A DNA stretch of 5,462 nucleotides from an uncultured Eubacteriales bacterium (GCA_902803345.1 CADCPV010000404.1:1-5462); one strand, 5' to 3'; positions 1 through 5,171 are shown, counted from the stretch's first letter. The notes: generated by a model from the sequence alone, not told the origin. Made by a program: numbers and translations.

Positions 1-15
1 CTGCCACAGACGCAT
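1..15 (-). CDS. Start of a downstream gene, possibly the partner sensor histidine kinase (partial)
   Basis: An ATG lies one nucleotide after the TAA of the response regulator and stays open to the window edge, giving only MRLWQ. The spacing is typical of a translationally coupled regulator-kinase pair, and OmpR-type regulators are commonly followed by their kinase. No kinase sequence is visible, so the function is inferred from position alone. The purine run upstream (GAAGAAAAAG, within the end of the regulator gene) is only a modest ribosome binding site. Confidence 0.35.
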
Positions 16-16
16 C

Positions 17-721
17 TTAGGCTTTTTCTTCATCAAAACGGTACCCCACTCCGCGCAGCGTCGTAATCATTTCCCTGTACGGTCCCATACAGGACCGGAG
101 CATTTTGATATGCGTGTCCAGTGTCCGCTCCTCGCCGTAATAGTCATAGCCCCAGATTGCGGCCAGGATCTGGTCGCGCGTCAGCGCGATATTCTTGTTC
201 GCGATCAGGTACACAAGGAGCTCGTATTCCTTGAAAGTCAGGTCTTTCTCGCAGCCGTCCACATAGATTTTTCGGCTGGTATAGTCGACAGCAAAGCCCT
301 TGACCCGGTAATACTCATGCCCCGCCTCTTCCAGCCGGTTTTCGGGTTCCGGATTTTCCTTGACGCTCCGGCTCACGGCAACCTTGACGCGCATGATCAG
401 TTCCCGCGGCGAGAAAGGCTTCACGACATAATCGTCCGCCCCCAGCTCAAAGCCGTGCAGCCGGTCGTATTCCTCTCCCCTTGCGGAAAGCATGATGACC
501 GGACAGTCGGAGAAATTCCGAATCTCCGAAAGCGTCGTAAATCCGTCCTTTTTTGACATCATGATATCCAGGATGACGACATCCGGATTCTCTTCCCGGC
601 AGACCCGAAGCGCCTCCTCTCCGTTTCCGGCCTCAAGCACGGTAAAGCCTTCGTACTCTCCGTACTTTCTTACAATTTCCCGGATGCCCTGTTCGTCATC
701 CGCAATTAAAATCCTTGCCAT
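17..721 (-). CDS. OmpR/PhoB-family response regulator (receiver + winged-helix DNA-binding)
   Basis: A 234-residue cytoplasmic transcription factor expected to be phosphorylated by a sensor kinase. The receiver domain (about 3-115) carries the acidic pair D8-D9, phospho-acceptor D52 in VVILDIMM, switch S79 in IMLSAR, and Y98 with K101 in DDYVVKPF. The winged helix (about 140-229) shows LTFKEYELLVYL, the recognition region RTLDTHIKMLR (199-209) and the wing TLRGVGYRF. The length is normal for the family. The start is supported by GGGAGAGG at 728-735, six nucleotides before the ATG. S56 replaces the proline usual after the D52 strand (family D-x-M-x-P-x-x-D-G). It has its own sigma-A-type promoter and follows an ABC exporter operon on the same strand. 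A coupled gene begins right after its stop. The family call is secure; the signal and targets are unknown. Confidence 0.96.
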   Translation of the reverse strand: MARILIADDEQGIREIVRKYGEYEGFTVLEAGNGEEALRVCREENPDVVILDIMMSKKDGFTTLSEIRNFSDCPVIMLSARGEEYDRLHGFELGADDYVVKPFSPRELIMRVKVAVSRSVKENPEPENRLEEAGHEYYRVKGFAVDYTSRKIYVDGCEKDLTFKEYELLVYLIANKNIALTRDQILAAIWGYDYYGEERTLDTHIKMLRSCMGPYREMITTLRGVGYRFDEEKA

Positions 722-788
722 AATTGTCCTCTCCCTTCAGTGTACTGTTACAAGGATTGATGCGACAGTTCTGAGAACTTAACAAATA

Positions 789-817
789 ATTATAAACGAT
801 CACCGAAATTTTCGCAA
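789..817 (-). promoter_or_regulatory. Sigma-A-type promoter of the response regulator
   Basis: On the minus strand, a perfect -10 TATAAT (789-794) lies 17 nt from a -35 TTGCGA (812-817, 4 of 6 consensus bases). Transcription should begin near 782, leaving a leader of about 60 nt before the ATG at 721. It shows that the regulator can be expressed independently of the ABC operon, although no terminator separates the two. Confidence 0.7.
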
Positions 818-825
818 GTGAAAAT
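808..825. promoter_or_regulatory. Inverted repeat over the -35 box, candidate operator
   Basis: A perfect 6-bp inverted repeat, ATTTTC - 6 nt - GAAAAT, whose centre contains most of the -35 hexamer of the regulator promoter. It is too AT-rich and lacks the T-tract orientation of a convincing terminator. Its position suits a repressor or an autoregulatory site. OmpR-type regulators more often bind direct repeats, so the binder is unknown. Confidence 0.25.
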
Positions 826-828
826 CCC

Positions 829-1617
829 TTACGAGCCGCTGGACTGGTAGTGGCGCACGCCGAACTTAAACAGCGCAATGCAGGGGATCAGATACAGCAG
901 CACCAGAAGCGGCAGGAATGCAAGCCACCACTCTGTCCGCTGCCCTAAAATATAGATCAGCGGATAGTACTGCACCAGCGCGTAGGGGATTGCAACGGTA
1001 CAGAACAGCAGGAACTTGTCTCCGTAGATATTCAGCGGGTATTTCCCGTGTTCTCTCGCACCGTCCGTAAAGATGTTCATGAACTCCAGTCCTTCCAGCG
1101 TGAAGAAGCACAGGGCTGCCCGGATGATGCAGAGTCCGGTAAAAAGTGCTGTTCCGCCGAGAATCATATTGAAAAGCGTCAGGACTTTCAGCACATCCCA
1201 GTGAATTTTGGTCCGGATTATGCCGTAAGCAAGCATAAGCGTGCCCTGGATCAGCCGCCCGATCCGGGACAGTTCAAACTGGCTGCCGAACACCTGCAGG
1301 ATTTCGTTCCGGGGCCTAAGAAGAACCCGGTCATACTCTCCTTTCCGGATGATGACGGCAAAACGGTCAAAACCGCGCGCCCACATCTCGGAAAGCGAAA
1401 ACTGCATCTGTACGATTCCGCAGCAGAGAATCACATCATTCAGCGTAAAGCCCTTTACAACCGGGAAGCGCTGGAACATGAAAATCACGCCGAAAAGCGT
1501 CGAAACAGTCGAAAGCAGCTGCCCGAACATCGTAAGCCAAAAAGAGGATTTATACTGCATTGCCGAGCGGATGTTGATCGCGATATAGTGGCGGTAAAGC
1601 CGGAAACTGTGTTTCAT
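829..1617 (-). CDS. ABC exporter permease, COG3694 type (ABC-2-like membrane protein)
   Basis: A 262-residue integral membrane protein, the second permease of a three-gene exporter. Six hydrophobic segments are visible at about 26-48, 60-77, 117-133, 143-171, 199-222 and 231-251. A cytoplasmic loop carries the family-like GEYDRVLLRPRN (93-104), and AREHGKYPLNIYG (187-199) precedes the fifth segment. This layout is that of the uncharacterised permease family COG3694, which occurs beside COG4587 permeases and COG4586 ATPases. The ATG lies 3 nt after the stop of the other permease and is served by AGGGGGG about 8 nt upstream, so it should be co-translated. It would form a heterodimeric membrane channel with that permease. 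The substrate cannot be read from the sequence. No truncation is seen. Confidence 0.88.
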   Translation of the reverse strand: MKHSFRLYRHYIAINIRSAMQYKSSFWLTMFGQLLSTVSTLFGVIFMFQRFPVVKGFTLNDVILCCGIVQMQFSLSEMWARGFDRFAVIIRKGEYDRVLLRPRNEILQVFGSQFELSRIGRLIQGTLMLAYGIIRTKIHWDVLKVLTLFNMILGGTALFTGLCIIRAALCFFTLEGLEFMNIFTDGAREHGKYPLNIYGDKFLLFCTVAIPYALVQYYPLIYILGQRTEWWLAFLPLLVLLYLIPCIALFKFGVRHYQSSGS

Positions 1618-1620
1618 CGA

Positions 1621-2424
1621 TCAGCCCCCCTGCAGTACCGCACGCTTTTCGGCGTTTCTTAAGAGCAGCTCTCCTGCGATAACAAACACAAAGAGCCACA
1701 CGATCTGAAGCACAATCGCCCGCACCATCGCCGCGCCGGAAAGATCCCCGCTGTAGATCCGAAGCGGAACATTCTGCATGCCCGCAGACGGCAAAAGTTC
1801 CAGTACAAAACGGACTTTGTCCGGAAAAAAAGGAAGCGGAATAATCTGACCCGAAAGGAATTCCATGACCGAACTCAGAAAAACACGGATTCCGGTCGAG
1901 GAAAGCATCCTCGTGGAAAGTCCGTAAATCAGCATCAAAAATGAAATCGTCAGAAGAAGCCCAAGCACAAGCGTCACCAAAAACAGCAGGAGATGCCACG
2001 GACTCTTCGGAAGAGAAAGGCCGTAGGGCTTCGGCACCAGGATCGCGACAAGAAGTACCGGTGCGAAGCGGAGCGTTGCCTCCGAAAGCCGCATCGCGAG
2101 GTTCTTTGCAAACCACATCCGGTACAGACTGACCGGCCGCGCAAGTTCATACGAAAGCCCGCCGTCCGAGATCATTGTCAGGATATCATTGTCAAAGCGC
2201 CATGTAGTAAACAGCATCAAAAAAGCCTGCTGCAGCCAGATATAGGAAGCCAGCGCAGAAAACTCCATCGGAAAAGCATCCGGGTTGGACTCATAAAAGG
2301 CATGGTAGGCAAAAATCAGCATGAAGCCCCAGAAAAACTGGGTTGCCATGCCTGCCAAAGCCGCCACCCGGTACTGCATGCCCATCTGGAGCCGCAGTTT
2401 GAAAAAGGAGAAATACTTTTTCAT
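1621..2424 (-). CDS. ABC exporter permease, COG4587 type (ABC-2-like membrane protein)
   Basis: A 267-residue membrane protein with about six helices (20-41, 57-75, 116-132, 144-168, 179-199, 232-255) and a short basic N-terminus (MKKYFSFFKLRLQ) on the cytoplasmic side. The loop ISDGGLSYELARPVSLY (85-101) between helices 2 and 3 matches the RP-containing coupling region of this permease family and is paralogous in position to the GEYDRVLLRP loop of its neighbour. The start ATG overlaps the TGA of the ATPase gene as ATGA, and a strong GAGGAGG inside the ATPase end sits 4-5 nt upstream. This implies translational coupling and matched stoichiometry. It most likely pairs with the following permease, with the ATPase binding the cytoplasmic loops. 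The substrate is unknown for this family. Confidence 0.9.
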   Translation of the reverse strand: MKKYFSFFKLRLQMGMQYRVAALAGMATQFFWGFMLIFAYHAFYESNPDAFPMEFSALASYIWLQQAFLMLFTTWRFDNDILTMISDGGLSYELARPVSLYRMWFAKNLAMRLSEATLRFAPVLLVAILVPKPYGLSLPKSPWHLLLFLVTLVLGLLLTISFLMLIYGLSTRMLSSTGIRVFLSSVMEFLSGQIIPLPFFPDKVRFVLELLPSAGMQNVPLRIYSGDLSGAAMVRAIVLQIVWLFVFVIAGELLLRNAEKRAVLQGG

Positions 2425-3230
2425 GACTCCTCCTCTTTTCCGAGTCCTTCGATTCCCTGATAGAATTCCACCAGGGATTCGTCAAGAGACTCCCCTTCTT
2501 TCCGGATATCATCGATCGTTCCGTCCAAAAGGAGCCGACCCTTTCCGATCATGATCACGCGCTTTGAGAGCGCTTCCACGTCCTGCATGTCATGGGTCGT
2601 CAGAATCACCGTCGTATGTTTCTCTTCATTCAGCCTGTTGATAAACTGCCGTACGGCAAGCTTCGATACCGCATCCAGTCCGATTGTCGGCTCGTCCAAA
2701 AACAGAATTTTCGGGCTGTGCAGCAGTGAACCCGCGATTTCACAGCGCATACGCTGCCCGAGAGACAGCTGCCGCACCGGTGTCCGGAGAAGTTCCTGAA
2801 GATTCAGAAGCTCTGTCAGTTCCTGCTGGTTTTCCTGAAAAGTCTGCTCCGAAATATCGTAAATATCCTTCAGAAGCTGAAAGGAATCCGCGACCGGAAC
2901 GTCCCAGAAAAGCTGCGTCCGCTGACCGAAAACGACTCCGATCTCCCGCGTGTAGCGCATGCGTTCCTTATAGGGCACAAATCCGTTGCATTCAACAATC
3001 CCGGAATCCGGATACAGAATCCCTGAAAGAATCTTGATCGTCGTACTTTTTCCCGCACCGTTCGGCCCGAGAAGCGCAACGATTTCCCCTTCCGAAATGT
3101 CCAGGCTGATCGAATCGAGCGCCCGGATTTCCTGGTATTCCCGGCGAAAAAGAGCCTTGAAGGCTGCTTTTGCGCCTGCATTTCGCCGTGCAACCCGATA
3201 GGTTTTCACGACATTTTCCATGTGAATCAT
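2421..3230 (-). CDS. ABC transporter ATP-binding protein, COG4586 type
   Basis: A 269-residue nucleotide-binding subunit that would power the two downstream permeases. Numbered from the chosen start: Walker A GPNGAGKST (55-63), Q-loop VFGQR (Q103), signature LSLGQ (155-159), Walker B ILFLDEP (175-181, D179 and E180), D-loop GLDAVS (184-189) and H-loop H213 in TTHD. The N-terminal KTYRVARRNAG followed by FRREYQEIRALD and the VFGQRTQLFWD segment are characteristic of COG4586 ATPases. The reading frame is open for 11 further codons upstream (ATG at 3261-3263). However, AGGAGG at 3238-3243 is 7 nt from the ATG at 3228-3230, which gives the standard family N-terminus, so that start is preferred. 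All catalytic residues are present. It is the first gene of the exporter operon, behind a strong promoter and an ~145-nt leader. Confidence 0.94.
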   Translation of the reverse strand: MIHMENVVKTYRVARRNAGAKAAFKALFRREYQEIRALDSISLDISEGEIVALLGPNGAGKSTTIKILSGILYPDSGIVECNGFVPYKERMRYTREIGVVFGQRTQLFWDVPVADSFQLLKDIYDISEQTFQENQQELTELLNLQELLRTPVRQLSLGQRMRCEIAGSLLHSPKILFLDEPTIGLDAVSKLAVRQFINRLNEEKHTTVILTTHDMQDVEALSKRVIMIGKGRLLLDGTIDDIRKEGESLDESLVEFYQGIEGLGKEEES

Positions 3231-3343
3231 ATACCTTCCTCCTGGCAGTAATTCCATACACAAATTGCAGAAATCTTTCCAAGCTGCTGATTGTCGGAAA
3301 GCAGCTGCTCTCCGATTGCTTCGGTAAAACAGATGGGAGCCAT
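3227..3343 (-). CDS. Possible 38-residue leader ORF overlapping the ATPase start
   Basis: An open frame from an ATG at 3341-3343 to a TGA whose first two bases are the TG of the ATPase ATG (ATGA overlap). It begins MAPICFTEAIGEQ and ends NYCQEEGI. The terminal overlap would permit translational coupling. Against it, the only purine run (AAGGG) is just 2 nt from the ATG, the start lies inside a stable hairpin stem, and the composition resembles no family I recognise. It could be a leader peptide, a small protein or chance. Confidence 0.18.
   Translation of the reverse strand: MAPICFTEAIGEQLLSDNQQLGKISAICVWNYCQEEGI
3238..3243 (-). promoter_or_regulatory. Shine-Dalgarno site deciding the ATPase start
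   Basis: A perfect AGGAGG, 7 nt upstream of the ATG at 3228-3230. The two ATGs further upstream in the same frame (3261-3263 and 3255-3257) have no comparable site and would add residues foreign to the family. Confidence 0.8.
3275..3314 (-). promoter_or_regulatory. Competing hairpins in the exporter-operon leader
   Basis: Three stems share the same bases. Stem 1 pairs CGGAGAGC with GCUUUCCG (3295-3314, 8 bp with one G·U, loop AGCU). Stem 2 pairs AGCUGCU (3300-3306) with AGCAGCU (3282-3288). Stem 3 pairs CUUUCC (3296-3301) with GGAAAG (3275-3280). Stem 1 cannot coexist with 2 or 3. The segment lies between the promoter and the ATPase ribosome binding site, where alternative folds could control expression. 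It matches no riboswitch class that I recognise. Confidence 0.35.
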
Positions 3344-3365
3344 GTCCCTTAAAGACCGGCTCCCA
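3334..3365 (-). terminator. Terminator-like hairpin: serpin terminator or leader attenuator
   Basis: An 8-bp perfect stem (UGGGAGCC with GGCUCCCA) encloses a 16-nt insert that can itself pair as GUCUU/GGGAC. It is followed by UCUGUUUU, a weak U-tract. It lies about 55 nt after the serpin stop but also about 10-20 nt after the start of transcription predicted from the promoter at 3383-3411. It can therefore end serpin transcripts and attenuate, or merely stabilise, the exporter leader. Confidence 0.5.
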
Positions 3366-3382
3366 AAAGAACAGTGAAAGCA

Positions 3383-3411
3383 GTTATAGCATAAAATCAA
3401 CTGCCCGTCAA
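3383..3411 (-). promoter_or_regulatory. Near-consensus sigma-A promoter of the ABC exporter operon
   Basis: -35 TTGACG (3406-3411) and -10 TATAAC (3383-3388), each 5 of 6 consensus bases, with the optimal 17-nt spacer. The -35 starts 8 nt after the serpin stop codon. Predicted initiation near 3376 gives a leader of about 145 nt before the ATPase ATG. Confidence 0.8.
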
Positions 3412-3419
3412 GTTGTTTT

Positions 3420-4637
3420 TTACGCTTCCGGCATCATGCAGATTCCGATGAATACCGGGAGAAGCGAACTGTTGTCAATGATTTCGTAGACAAAAGGCCT
3501 GTCCAGAATGACTTCAGGCCGTGCAAGAGGCAGCATTGCCGCTTTCAGCATAACCGCCGTGACCGCGCCGGCTTTTGTACCGCGCTCGTCCAGTTTCAGG
3601 ATGGTTTTGTGGATTACTTCATCAATGCTGATCCCGGCATCGGAAATGCCGCTGTAGTCCGCTCCCTTTCCCATCGCGGTCGGAAGGCCGAGCTTCATCA
3701 GGAGTGCGGAAAGCATACGGCTGTAACTGACGGAGAATTTCGGGATCATCGCATCCACTTCCTGTTTTTTCGCCGAAGCCGGCAGCAAAAGAAGCGTCTT
3801 TCCGTCAAGCTTCTGCAGGAAGTCCGAAATACTGACGCCTTCTTTCGGAAGGAAGGCTGCAAAGGAATATTTGCCGTCCGCATAGGGCTTGACAAAGCCC
3901 TCGCAGGCTTCGTTTTCGATGTAGAAATCTTCTGTCGAGAACAGACCGGTGATTTCCTTCACTGAACCGTTCTCCCCGGTGAATTCCGCAGGCTTCACAT
4001 GCAGCGAATCATAGATTTTCTGCCATTCCCCGTCGAAGGACAGCGCGTTAATGAGGTACAGCATATTGGCCGGGTCCACTTCCTCGATCACGCGGTCAAT
4101 CATGCCGTCTGTATTCTGCTCGACCCATTTGTTCATTGCCGTGACGGCATTCGCGTTAAAGGGAATCTGGCAGACCTCCGCCTGATACAGATCCCTGTTT
4201 TCCGTGATAAAGGCACTTTTGACGGCAAGATTCTCTTCTATCCAGACAGAGTTCGCTAAATGGAACTTTGCCTTTTCTGTCGAAGGCATGCTTCGGATGT
4301 ATTCAGAGGCTGCTTTTTTCAGCTCATCAAAGCTCATTTCTCCGCCGAAAAGCTTCCGGTATTCTTCAAGAGCCTTGCCCTTCGCGCCGTTCGCAGCCAT
4401 GAGAAGCGCTGTTTCCACGGAAATCGGGGAGATCAGGACGTTTTCTCCCGGTTCATAGCTTTCCTTCAGCATGCTGACCGCAAAATCCCCGGCCGCCACA
4501 GCAAAACGAATATCCATCTGCGCATTTCCTTTCTCTTCCGAAACCGCCCTGTTCACCGAAGTATTCACCGTAACTGCCTTCTGCTGCCTTCTTCGCTGAA
4601 ACCACCGTCTTCTTGTCTTATTCCGATTCCTTCTCAT
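3420..4637 (-). CDS. Serpin-family protease inhibitor
   Basis: A 405-residue protein covering a complete serpin fold from about residue 43 to the end. Family landmarks in order: NVLISPISVETALLMAANGA (66-85), LANSVWIEE (127-135), WVEQNTDGMIDRVI (171-184), LINALSFDGEW (195-205), IPKFSVSY (298-305), LGLPTAMGKGADYSGIS (316-332), hinge DERGTKAGAVTA (350-361), and the C-terminal signature LDRPFVYEIID (378-388). Serpins trap serine or cysteine proteases by inserting the cleaved reactive loop into a beta-sheet. The hinge has small residues as in inhibitory members, with K at P13. The P1 residue is uncertain (in or near AAMLPLA, 366-372). The first 20 residues are very basic (RRRWFQRRR) and show no hydrophobic signal core, so export is unclear. 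AGAGG 7 nt before the ATG supports this start. An alternative ATG at 4515-4517 (M41), with AAAGGA 9 nt upstream, would give just the serpin domain. Confidence 0.95.
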   Translation of the reverse strand: MRRNRNKTRRRWFQRRRQQKAVTVNTSVNRAVSEEKGNAQMDIRFAVAAGDFAVSMLKESYEPGENVLISPISVETALLMAANGAKGKALEEYRKLFGGEMSFDELKKAASEYIRSMPSTEKAKFHLANSVWIEENLAVKSAFITENRDLYQAEVCQIPFNANAVTAMNKWVEQNTDGMIDRVIEEVDPANMLYLINALSFDGEWQKIYDSLHVKPAEFTGENGSVKEITGLFSTEDFYIENEACEGFVKPYADGKYSFAAFLPKEGVSISDFLQKLDGKTLLLLPASAKKQEVDAMIPKFSVSYSRMLSALLMKLGLPTAMGKGADYSGISDAGISIDEVIHKTILKLDERGTKAGAVTAVMLKAAMLPLARPEVILDRPFVYEIIDNSSLLPVFIGICMMPEA

Positions 4638-4702
4638 TGCGTTTCCTCTTCTTTTTGACCGGTTTATGTTTTCAGCAGGAGCCCTGCATTCCGTCTATGC
4701 AC

Positions 4703-4731
4703 AGTTTACACGATACCGGGAAGAAATGCAA
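4703..4731 (-). promoter_or_regulatory. Weak candidate promoter of the serpin gene
   Basis: TTGCAT (4726-4731) and TAAACT (4703-4708) are spaced 17 nt apart, matching 3 and 4 consensus bases. It is placed between the tRNA-cluster terminator and the serpin start, exactly where a serpin promoter is needed. The match is poor, so an activator or another site is possible. Confidence 0.3.
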
Positions 4732-4762
4732 TAAGAAAAGAGCCCAAAAATTTTGGACTCTT
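4731..4762 (-). terminator. Intrinsic terminator of the rRNA-tRNA transcript
   Basis: On the minus strand AAGAGTCCAAAA pairs with TTTTGGGCTCTT (one G·T, 4738-4762), with at most one unpaired T at the tip, followed by TTCTTAT. It begins 12 nt after the end of tRNA-Val and separates the stable-RNA operon from the serpin gene. Confidence 0.85.
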
Positions 4763-4773
4763 CCTTAATCATG

Positions 4774-4846
4774 TGGGACCTATAGGACTTGAACCTACGA
4801 CCCCTTGAATGTCATTCAAGTGCTCTCCCAGCTGAGCTAAGATCCC
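4774..4846 (-). tRNA. tRNA-Val (GAC)
   Basis: A 73-nt cloverleaf: acceptor GGGATCT/AGGTCCC (one G·T), D stem GCTC/GAGC, anticodon stem CTTGA/TCAAG with loop ATGACAT (anticodon GAC, reading GUC), T stem GTAGG/CCTAT with loop TTCAAGT, discriminator A. The CCA end is not encoded (CAT follows). It is last in the cluster, 12 nt before the terminator hairpin. Confidence 0.93.
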
Positions 4847-4864
4847 ATGATGTTTTTGTTGTAG

Positions 4865-4938
4865 TGGACCTTCAGGGACTCGAACCCGGGACCGACCGGT
4901 TATGAGCCGGTTGCTCTAACCAACTGAGCTAAAGGTCC
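4865..4938 (-). tRNA. tRNA with CAT anticodon: tRNA-Ile2 (lysidine) likely, or elongator tRNA-Met
   Basis: A 74-nt cloverleaf: acceptor GGACCTT/AAGGTCC, D stem GCTC/GAGC, anticodon stem ACCGG/CCGGT with loop CTCATAA, T stem CCGGG/CCCTG with loop TTCGAGT, discriminator A, no encoded CCA. By anticodon it reads as Met. It is not an initiator, since the first acceptor pair is a normal G-C. The C4-G69 and C5-G68 pairs are those known to mark tRNA-Ile2 for the lysidine enzyme TilS in E. coli. The acceptor and D-arm also closely resemble, from memory, B. subtilis tRNA-Ile2. I lean to Ile2. Confidence 0.85.
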
Positions 4939-4942
4939 TGAC

Positions 4943-4956
4943 CCTGAAAAATCAGG
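4943..4956 (-). other. Small hairpin between tRNA-Glu and the CAT tRNA
   Basis: CCTGA - TTTT - TCAGG fills most of the 21-nt spacer between the two tRNAs. It has no T-tract after it, so it is more likely to help expose processing sites between tRNAs than to terminate. Confidence 0.4.
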
Positions 4957-4959
4957 CAG

Positions 4960-5031
4960 TGACGCCATCGGGAATCGAACCCGAGTTACCGCCGTGAAAG
5001 GGCGATGTCTTAACCGCTTGACCATGGCGCC
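4960..5031 (-). tRNA. tRNA-Glu (TTC)
   Basis: A 72-nt cloverleaf: acceptor GGCGCCA/TGGCGTC (one G·T), short D stem GTC/GAC with the GG-containing loop, anticodon stem TCGCC/GGCGG (one C·G reversed G·T-type closure at the base) around loop CTTTCAC with anticodon TTC, T stem TCGGG/CCCGA with loop TTCGATT, discriminator A. CCA is not encoded. It is preceded by the paired-hairpin region rather than directly by a tRNA. Confidence 0.93.
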
Positions 5032-5055
5032 GAAGAAAATCCTTGAACCGGGACA

Positions 5056-5112
5056 CTCAGCTCACTAGAATTCGACTTCGTCCTTTGGACTCGTCTCATT
5101 AAGTTCGCTGAG
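5056..5112 (-). ncRNA. Structured RNA hairpin B between tRNA-Asn and tRNA-Glu
   Basis: A near-continuous hairpin on the minus strand. From the base outward to the tip: CUCAGC/GCUGAG; GA/GA; ACU/AGU; U against CU; AAU/AUU; GA/GA; GAC/GUC; GA/GAA; GUCC/GGAC; loop AAA. Tandem G·A mismatches recur every three base pairs. The upper 28 nt (5071-5098) repeat those of hairpin A with changes only in the loop. There is no T-tract. The role is unknown; a processing signal in the rRNA-tRNA precursor or a protein-binding RNA is plausible. Confidence 0.6.
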
Positions 5113-5155
5113 GGCTCCCGTCTAAGGTTCGACTTCGTCCTGCGGACTCGTCTCA
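5071..5155 (-). repeat. Two 28-nt direct repeats, 29 nt apart
   Basis: Copies at 5071-5098 and 5128-5155 differ at two positions only, both in the 3-nt loop of the encoded hairpin. They form the shared cap of hairpins A and B. Duplication followed by selection on structure explains the pattern. Confidence 0.75.
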
Positions 5156-5170
5156 CCAAGACTCAAGGAG
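5115..5170 (-). ncRNA. Structured RNA hairpin A, adjacent to tRNA-Asn
   Basis: It begins 2 nt after the discriminator of tRNA-Asn. From base to tip: CUCC/GGAG; UUGA against G; GUCU/AGAC; U against UU; GGU/ACC; GA/GA; GAC/GUC; GA/GAA; GUCC/GGAC; loop GCA. The architecture is that of hairpin B, but GGU/ACC replaces AAU/AUU and the lower stem differs in sequence while remaining paired. These compensatory changes argue that the folded RNA, not the DNA sequence, is conserved. Confidence 0.6.
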
Positions 5171-5171
5171 A

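Noticed and set aside
1048..1662. Plus-strand open frame of 204 codons over the permease gene
   Set aside because: It is antisense to a clearly real membrane protein, has no recognisable domain and is rich in residues typical of reverse-frame translation.
3231..3263. Extended start of the ATPase at 3261-3263
   Set aside because: No ribosome binding site fits it, and the extra 11 residues are absent from the family pattern. The ATG at 3228-3230 has an ideal AGGAGG.
3609..4658. Several plus-strand open frames (118, 86, 84 and 132 codons) over the serpin gene
   Set aside because: All are antisense to the serpin, lack family features, and overlap one another.
4638..4730. Signal peptide or upstream exon-like extension of the serpin
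   Set aside because: No hydrophobic stretch in frame upstream of the ATG was found, and a ribosome binding site supports the start at 4637.
5071..5155. CRISPR-like pattern: 28-nt repeats with a 29-nt spacer
   Set aside because: There are only two copies, no leader or cas genes, and the spacer bases pair with the other flank of the same hairpins. The sequence is a folded RNA duplication in a tRNA operon.
5071..5155. Hammerhead ribozyme resemblance (GA - GUCC stem - GGAC - GAA)
   Set aside because: The G8-A9 and G12-A13-A14 parts match, but the core C3 and U4 are G and A here, A15.1 is G, and the neighbouring GAC/GUC forms a continuous helix instead of a three-way junction with a cleavage triplet.
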